Below, piece by piece: positions 58,814 through 64,000 of a stretch of 64,000 bases of DNA (the stretch's first letter is position 1; every line of letters begins with the position of its first letter). A program made the position numbers and the translations under genes. The notes under the pieces were generated by a model that was not told where the DNA came from, did not search any database, and was given only the letters and a program-made list of their open reading frames with translations. The DNA is taken from the NCBI GenBank assembly GCA_029850555.1, contig JARCRS010000075.1, positions 26,103-90,102 of the forward strand, read 5' to 3'. Source of the stretch: an archaeon (GTDB lineage: Archaea > Thermoproteota > Nitrososphaeria > Nitrososphaerales > CADDZS01).

Positions 58814-59665
58814 CTACTGCTCTCGTTTCTTGTTAGACGGATCGATCTGAGAAAAACTACACTCAGCTGCCGCCTTGTCATGGCGGATTCTTAGAATGAA
58901 TGGCGCTCTCAGTTTCCTGTCTTCGGTCACTTGTTGGAACCTTACTTCAATCACCGTTCCTATTCTAATAGAACGCGGGTCTACTGTTTCTAGAAAGGAT
59001 CCTACCTTTCCGATATTCACTATCTGACCAGGGCTGTCATAGAGGCCAACGAACCAAGATCTCGCGATTCCGGTTCTTCTTCGTTCTGGCGTGTCCTCGA
59101 AATCTATTACAAAACAATCAATTGTATCAAAGCGTTTCAGTTTTAGCCACGAATTAGCCTGCCCATATTTGGAGAGAGGATTTTTTACTATCAGCCCTTC
59201 AAACCCCTTGGAGACATACTCGTTCCTGAGCTCCTCGATATCGCGAACTGTTTTCGCACGGTGAATTTCCACTTCCAGCCCTGTGCCTTTTAGTATCTCA
59301 TCGAGAATCCTTCTTCGTTCTTCGAGTGGAAGAGATCTTACATCGCGGTCGTCTACTTGGAGAACGTCGAAAAGATGGAGCCCGTCGTGAGAAACATATT
59401 CTCCGTCAAGGATCATTCTGTTCGGTGAGTGCGTAAACTCTGGAACCTTCGCAAAGGCGGTGGGATTCCCTTTCGGAGTAAAAACACTTCCCAGTTTTCC
59501 AGAGATTACAAGACTGGATCCGCTTTTGAATAAAAACACGCGAATCCCGTCATACTTGCGCTCGCATATTGCTGGAAGAGGATTAGAAATAAGCCAGTCG
59601 CCGAGATCCATTTTGACGGCTTTTGCGTGATTCTCTAGAACGTAATTTGGAAGTGCGTCACTCAA
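58814..59665 (-). CDS. Minimal ATP-dependent DNA ligase
   Basis: 283 residues from TTG 59665. Motif I CERKYDGIRVF with the adenylated Lys37, motif III-like LDGEYVSHDG and FDVLQVD, motif IV FEGLIVKNP, motif V WLKLKR, then an OB-fold (GTVIEVRFQQVTEDRKLRAPFI). There is no N-terminal DNA-binding domain, unlike the replicative archaeal ligase of about 550-600 residues, so it resembles LigD/LigC-type repair ligases. Located between Ku-like and PolX genes. A T-rich and TTTAAAT stretch near 59722-59735 may be its own promoter. Confidence 0.88.
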   Translation of the reverse strand: MSDALPNYVLENHAKAVKMDLGDWLISNPLPAICERKYDGIRVFLFKSGSSLVISGKLGSVFTPKGNPTAFAKVPEFTHSPNRMILDGEYVSHDGLHLFDVLQVDDRDVRSLPLEERRRILDEILKGTGLEVEIHRAKTVRDIEELRNEYVSKGFEGLIVKNPLSKYGQANSWLKLKRFDTIDCFVIDFEDTPERRRTGIARSWFVGLYDSPGQIVNIGKVGSFLETVDPRSIRIGTVIEVRFQQVTEDRKLRAPFILRIRHDKAAAECSFSQIDPSNKKREQ

Positions 59666-59750
59666 AGTAAAACCTCATTCTCTACTTTCACTCAAGTTTA
59701 GCCACCGGGCCGCGTAGATGTGCTGATTTAAAAAAAAGTTTTTGCAACAA

Positions 59751-60602
59751 CTACTTTGATATGGCGACCTTGGGTTTCTTTCTCGTAGCGACAGGCACTG
59801 GAGGTAATTCCTCTTCTCCTTTTTCTTCTTCGAGGGCCCACTCGTCATCCAACTTGAGAATTCCTTCGCTTAGGCCCATAAGCAGCCATAGCCTTCCATC
59901 TTTTCGTTCGTATGGATAAATTACACTAGTATAGAACTGATAACCGCGACCCCATGAGAAGAAAGATACGAGGGCCGTTTGTTTTTCCAAAAGATATCTA
60001 GCGAACTGCCTAATTCTGCTACTTGTTTCTTTGACTTTCTTGTCAGTATCGGCGCCTAATTGATAGACTTCCTTGAATTTGTACTCTGAAAGACGCTCGA
60101 GTGGAACAAATCCATCAGCCTCGACGTCAATTCTCGTAGTTCGATCAAACGGTTCAATTTCTTCCCCATCTTGTTTGTCTACTACTTGGCTTGCGGGAAC
60201 TTCGATCCACTTGCCGGAGATTTCAAGTTCGTCTTTCAAAAAGAATCTCTTTTCGTTTCTAGCACTGATATAGAAATCCTGATCGTAACGAACCCTCTCC
60301 TTAACTTCCTCCTGAGGAACTTCTTGAACATCAAGTCGCTCTCCGTTCGGACCGAGCTTATATCGGTACAACCTTGGAACTTCCCGGCTTACGACTTCCT
60401 TTCCAGTCTCCTGATCCACCTTTATGAATTTGACAGGCTGCAAGTCTCCATGAGCTTTGCCTGCCCTAAGGTGATATTCGACTGATCCGAGTCCAAGCGT
60501 AGGAATGTTTAGACTAAGCACTCCTCGCCACGAAGCTCGAGCCCCTCGGCTCTCTGCTTGTTTCTCGACCTCAGAGAAAATGTCCGTCTTGGTTTTTGAC
60601 AT
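59751..60602 (-). CDS. Ku-like DNA-end-binding protein
   Basis: 283 residues from ATG 60602 (MSKTKTDIF); 60620 is an alternative. By eye it follows bacterial Ku in order: RASWRGVLSLNIPTLGLG, REVPRLYRYKLGPNGERLDV then VPQEEVKERVRYD, a beta strand into FVPLERLSEYKFKEVYQLG (Ku: EIDPIYFxxxYYLxP), and AL VSFFSWGRGYQFYTSVIYP with RLWLLMGLSEGI (Ku: RxRExLAxLRPxxxxLxLxxLxxxxEV). Ku rings hold broken DNA ends for ligation. The neighbours, a repair ligase and a PolX, match that role. Similarity is distant and needs a profile search. Confidence 0.55.
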   Translation of the reverse strand: MSKTKTDIFSEVEKQAESRGARASWRGVLSLNIPTLGLGSVEYHLRAGKAHGDLQPVKFIKVDQETGKEVVSREVPRLYRYKLGPNGERLDVQEVPQEEVKERVRYDQDFYISARNEKRFFLKDELEISGKWIEVPASQVVDKQDGEEIEPFDRTTRIDVEADGFVPLERLSEYKFKEVYQLGADTDKKVKETSSRIRQFARYLLEKQTALVSFFSWGRGYQFYTSVIYPYERKDGRLWLLMGLSEGILKLDDEWALEEEKGEEELPPVPVATRKKPKVAISK

Positions 60603-60653
60603 AGTAATGAAGCATAGCATCTTCTTCTAACCACTAGTTAAGCGTGGCCTTCA

Positions 60654-60944
60654 TTGAATCTTGAACAAAAAAATCGAAAAAATGCTTTTCTCGATTCCAG
60701 TTTGTCAAATTTTTCTTACAATCTCAAAGATAACATGTTGGTGGCCCGCAATCAAATGTCAAAATCAAAGGACCAAAGAGATCAGAATATAGTCATCTTT
60801 ACTATAAAGAACACAAGGCACAATAAATCAAGCCAGCTAGAGAATACAGACGTCATTTCAAGCTTCCAAACACTAATGACAAAGCTCTCAAATGGCCCAT
60901 CAGGTGCATCATCCGCAAAAGGAAACCAAGCCAAAGACAACTAA
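60654..60944 (+). CDS. Possible Asn/Ser/Lys-rich protein in compositionally odd region
   Basis: 96 residues from TTG 60654, or 62 from ATG 60756 (MSKSKDQRDQNIVIFTIKN). Polar, no motif. It lies in an A/C-rich, G-poor stretch unlike the neighbours, so the open frame may be partly a composition effect. Confidence 0.3.
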   Translation: MNLEQKNRKNAFLDSSLSNFSYNLKDNMLVARNQMSKSKDQRDQNIVIFTIKNTRHNKSSQLENTDVISSFQTLMTKLSNGPSGASSAKGNQAKDN

Positions 60945-61170
60945 TTCAACTCAAGAATCGAAGACGATCTTCTATTACAAGACTCCGCCATTGTTCCTAT
61001 TTTTCAATGATAGCAAACAAAACACTCGAAGTAATACTCGTGCAAATATTCAAAGACAACAATCCAAGATTCAGAGGAGATATCTCTTTCTAAAGGTGAT
61101 TTACCAATGGTAACTAACACCAGATACCCATCAGATCCCCAATCGAAGAAAGACACTCTAATCTTTCAAA

Positions 61171-61398
61171 ATGCATACTTGGAGAGCAAAGCACTCTCAC
61201 CAGCGAAGGAATAAACGAAAATTGAAACCACTCAGAGCATTTATTCTAGCCATAATAGAAATGGGGCTAGCCACCTTAATTCTCAAAATAGCATACGATC
61301 AATTTCCAAACACTCAACTATTCCTATATCTGTGGTTAGCAGGAATCGGACTAATCACCGCAGCAATCATAACAGTAGGAATCATATTCAGCAAGTAG
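61171..61398 (+). CDS. Small two-helix membrane protein in odd-composition region
   Basis: 75 residues from ATG 61171. A strongly basic N-terminus (SHQRRNKRKLKPLR) is followed by two helices at about 23-41 and 49-72. Uses ATA and CTA codons much more than nearby genes. The clean helix pattern and positive-inside start support a real protein, possibly of foreign origin. Confidence 0.5.
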   Translation: MHTWRAKHSHQRRNKRKLKPLRAFILAIIEMGLATLILKIAYDQFPNTQLFLYLWLAGIGLITAAIITVGIIFSK

Positions 61399-61540
61399 GC
61401 CACTTTTTTATGCTAATGCCAAATACCAAGCTTCATTACGCCCCTTCCAAATATGAACATGTGCCAGCAAATTAAAACCCCCTCGCAAACACATTCCTAA
61501 CTGACTTACGCTATTTGAGATCTTCATGCCAAGCAAAGTA

Positions 61541-62692
61541 TTAACTTTGCCCTAGCAAAGACTTTGCAACCTGAGCCTTTAGGTCTTCGTTTATTTCAGT
61601 GAAAATTTGAGTGAGGCGAGCGTCGCGTGCGAACCTTTCCACCGGGTAATCACGGGTGAATCCGTAGCCGCCATGAACACGGATTGCGTGTCTTGATGCG
61701 CGAACGGCGGCGTTGGATGAAGAAATTTTTGCAATCGAACTTTCTCTTTCAAGAGTTGAAGTAGTCTTGATTTCCTGTGCAGTCAGATATGTCATAGCTC
61801 GCGCGGTTTCAAGATCTACGGAATCACTCGCAATCATGTCTTGTATGGCATAGAAATTTCCTATCTTGGTATTGAACTGCGAGCGCTCATTTGCATACTT
61901 GACTGATGCATCTAACGACGCTTGCGCAATGCCAAGTGCTTGAGCGGCTACGGCGAGATTGGCTCTAGCAAGTAGTGCCTGAAGAGGCTGCTTGACCTTT
62001 GAGACCTCGTAGACGAGCGACTGAAGCGGAAGCTCTAGTTTATTGAAAGAAATTTTAGCAGCCCCGGATGCTCTCAGTCCTAAGAGTCTCTTTGGCTCGC
62101 CGACTAAAAATTCCTCTTTAGAAACCTGTTCTTTTGAGAATGCGAAAATGACGCGCTCGGGCTCATTTGCATCAGCGGTTCCTTCAAGATTCCCAAGCAC
62201 AAGAAAGATATTGGCAGAGGCGGCATTCATTACGTAATCCGAACTTCCGTTTACTATCAGATCAGAGCCTTCAACTTTGCATAGGATCTGCTTTGATTTT
62301 GCTTCCTGATGGATCGTCGAAAAGTCAAAAGCTCCCAAGGAAGTCCTCGCAAGTTTCGGAAGCAAAGTCTCTCTTAGCTTTGAATTCCCAGAAGATGCGA
62401 GAGCTTCACAAACAACGGCATTGTGAAAAGATAGCGAAGCACCAAGAGACCCCGACGCTCGGCTAACCTCTTCGATTGCTATTACAAGTGAGAGAAAGTC
62501 AGCTCCAGCGCCTCCAAGCTCCGAGGGAACTGTTATGCCAAACAATCCAATTTGCGGGAGCTTTGCGAGCAACTCCTCGGGAACTTTGCACTCCCAGTCA
62601 ATTTTCGAAGCTAAGGGGGCTATCTCACTCTGAGCAAAGTCTCTTATCGTTTCACGCAGGATTTGTTGCTCTTGCGTTAGTTCATAAGTCAA
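61541..62692 (-). CDS. Acyl-CoA dehydrogenase family protein
   Basis: 383 residues. Typical order: N-terminal helices with LPQIGLFGITVPSELGGAGAD, central beta domain (SSDYVMNAASANIFLV), and C-terminal helices with RSQFNTKIGNFYAIQDMIA and RVHGGYGFTRDYPVERFARDARL. The usual IYEGT catalytic segment reads IFTEINE (363-369), so the glutamate base is displaced or missing. FAD-dependent first step of fatty-acid oxidation, if active. It lies six bases after the thiolase gene and is probably cotranscribed. Confidence 0.88.
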   Translation of the reverse strand: MTYELTQEQQILRETIRDFAQSEIAPLASKIDWECKVPEELLAKLPQIGLFGITVPSELGGAGADFLSLVIAIEEVSRASGSLGASLSFHNAVVCEALASSGNSKLRETLLPKLARTSLGAFDFSTIHQEAKSKQILCKVEGSDLIVNGSSDYVMNAASANIFLVLGNLEGTADANEPERVIFAFSKEQVSKEEFLVGEPKRLLGLRASGAAKISFNKLELPLQSLVYEVSKVKQPLQALLARANLAVAAQALGIAQASLDASVKYANERSQFNTKIGNFYAIQDMIASDSVDLETARAMTYLTAQEIKTTSTLERESSIAKISSSNAAVRASRHAIRVHGGYGFTRDYPVERFARDARLTQIFTEINEDLKAQVAKSLLGQS

Positions 62693-62698
62693 CTTTGC

Positions 62699-63904
62699 TC
62701 ATTCTACCTCGAGGATCATCGTAACTGCTTCTCCTCCGCCTAAACAGAGCGTTACTAGACCCCTATGCAGCCTCCCCCTTTTGAGGGCATAAATCATTGT
62801 CGTGACTATTCTTGCTCCCGAAGCCCCAATAGGATGGCCCAGAGCTATCGCCCCTCCATTAACATTGAATTTTTTCTTAGGAATCCCTAGTTCTTTTGCG
62901 ACCACAATGCTTGCCGTAGAATAAGCCTCGTTGTGTTCTACTAGATCCATGTCATTGATCGAAAAATCCGCTTTCTTCAAAACAGCCTTGCAGGCAGGAA
63001 TAGGAGCTTCCATCACTAGTTCTGGTTTTACTGCCGCTTGACCGTAAGCCACAATCCTCGCAAGAGGTTCTAGGCCTCTTGTTCTTGCCTTTGAAAGTGA
63101 AGTAACAACAACTGCCGCGGCACCATCGCTAAGCTGCGAAGAATTGCCCGCGGTCAAAACTCCGGATGGCTTGAAGACCGGCTTTAGAGCTTTCAACCCT
63201 TCAAGGGTAGTATCTTCCCTTATGCATTCGTCTCTTTCGAAGAGACCTATCAAACCGCTTGGTAGCCTGACCTCGACAGGGACAATCTCTTCCTTGAATG
63301 CACCTTCGTTTGTAGCCTTGATAGCTTTCTCGTAAGACCACATAGCAAACTCGTCTGCTTCCTCCCTGCTAACACCGTGGCGCTCGGCGGTAATTTCTCC
63401 GGTCATTCCCATGTGAAAATCGTTGTACGCGTCCCAAAGCCCGTCAAGTAACATCGCATCAAGTACTTTGGAATCTCCGAACTTTAATCCCCACCTCAAG
63501 TTTTTTTGCAGAAAGGGTGCCATGCTCATGCTCTCCATGCCGCCGGCAACAACACATTCAGCATCTCCTGCCTTGATCGCCTGGGCTGCAAACATGATTG
63601 ATTTTAGACCAGAGCCGCAGACCTTGTTTTCCGTCACAGCGCCCACCTCCTCTGGGAGACCGGAATAAAGAGCGGCTTGTCTTGCAGGATTTTGACCCAA
63701 CCCTGCTGAGACTACATTTCCCATGATTACTTCGTGTACGTCGGTATCCTTTATTGCGGAGGCTCGCCTGAGAGCTTCTCGAATTACGATCGCTCCCAGT
63801 TTCTGAGCAGGGAAATCGCGCAATGTCTTGCCAAACTTGCCGATGGGAGTTCGCGCAGCTCCGACTATCACTGGCAAAGTTTCTGGTGATGATTCGCCTT
63901 TCAA
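62699..63904 (-). CDS. Acetyl-CoA acetyltransferase (thiolase)
   Basis: 401 residues of the canonical bacterial-type thiolase: acceptor Cys in ENKVCGSGLKSIMFAA, NVNGGAIALGHPIGASGARI with the catalytic His, and second Cys in VTLCLGGGEAV. All residues needed for Claisen condensation or cleavage are present. With the acyl-CoA dehydrogenase downstream and the acyl-CoA synthetase at 30-32 kb it indicates a beta-oxidation-type pathway. It could also feed acetoacetyl-CoA to mevalonate synthesis, although archaea usually use another thiolase for that. Confidence 0.93.
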   Translation of the reverse strand: MKGESSPETLPVIVGAARTPIGKFGKTLRDFPAQKLGAIVIREALRRASAIKDTDVHEVIMGNVVSAGLGQNPARQAALYSGLPEEVGAVTENKVCGSGLKSIMFAAQAIKAGDAECVVAGGMESMSMAPFLQKNLRWGLKFGDSKVLDAMLLDGLWDAYNDFHMGMTGEITAERHGVSREEADEFAMWSYEKAIKATNEGAFKEEIVPVEVRLPSGLIGLFERDECIREDTTLEGLKALKPVFKPSGVLTAGNSSQLSDGAAAVVVTSLSKARTRGLEPLARIVAYGQAAVKPELVMEAPIPACKAVLKKADFSINDMDLVEHNEAYSTASIVVAKELGIPKKKFNVNGGAIALGHPIGASGARIVTTMIYALKRGRLHRGLVTLCLGGGEAVTMILEVE

Positions 63905-64000
63905 CTTGAGAATGATCTAGTATCCTCTTTTCGTTCTATTAAGCGTAGAGCCACTATCAAAGATATTGGGAGAGATCTATGGGTCTGGAATCCTAGAAAA

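Overview
The window looks like a chromosomal segment of a mesophilic archaeon of the Thaumarchaeota/Nitrososphaeria type. It carries a transcription factor B with an N-terminal zinc ribbon and cyclin repeats, TATA-like boxes about 25-30 bases before many starts (several leaderless or nearly so), frequent TTG/GTG starts, a divergent FtsZ-like protein, archaeal NikR and a lone TnpB. No ammonia-oxidation genes are visible. Two carbon monoxide/xanthine dehydrogenase-type molybdenum hydroxylase clusters, a beta-oxidation pair and an acyl-CoA synthetase suggest a heterotrophic or CO-scavenging soil lineage, perhaps group I.1c. That placement is inference from gene content.

Layout. 1-15 kb: the end of glutamate dehydrogenase, small membrane proteins, FMN-binding split-barrel proteins, a coiled-coil protein with a DUF5752-like tail, a frameshifted class III aminotransferase, a cytoplasmic HtrA-like protease, an Ada-type methyl-DNA repair regulator, and envelope sugar genes. 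15-25 kb: a decayed endonuclease V gene, two tiny zinc proteins, a lone TnpB element flanked by an 18-base imperfect direct repeat, and NikR with a nickel/cobalt transporter and a palindrome at the transporter promoter. 25-39 kb: coxM-coxS-coxL on the minus strand (CoxL with TYRCSFR, form I-like), a structured 0.9 kb intergenic region, an acyl-CoA synthetase, then coxM-coxS-coxL-XdhC/YHS-coxD-coxE on the plus strand (CoxL with AYRGAGR, form II). CoxG lies apart at 54.9 kb.

39-54 kb: remnants of a metallophosphoesterase and of a LigD-type 3'-phosphoesterase, a histidine kinase, a receiver protein, Hsp20, a UbiB-like kinase operon, a GT39-type glycosyltransferase interrupted by an in-frame amber codon, a radical SAM/B12 protein and the FtsZ-like gene. 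54-64 kb: a winged-helix regulator, CoxG, TFB, an MFS transporter, then a minus-strand set encoding a Ku-like protein, a minimal ATP-dependent DNA ligase and a minimal family X polymerase, followed by a compositionally odd A/C-rich stretch and an acyl-CoA dehydrogenase/thiolase pair.

The most interesting system is the Ku-like/ligase/PolX set. It resembles a compact end-joining module that uses a family X polymerase, as eukaryotes do, rather than the bacterial LigD primase-type polymerase. A broken 3'-phosphoesterase domain sits 17 kb away. A second theme is gene decay: five genes carry stops or frameshifts. A third is the number of proteins under 60 residues (cysteine-rich zinc, acidic or single-helix membrane proteins) that a length cutoff would miss.
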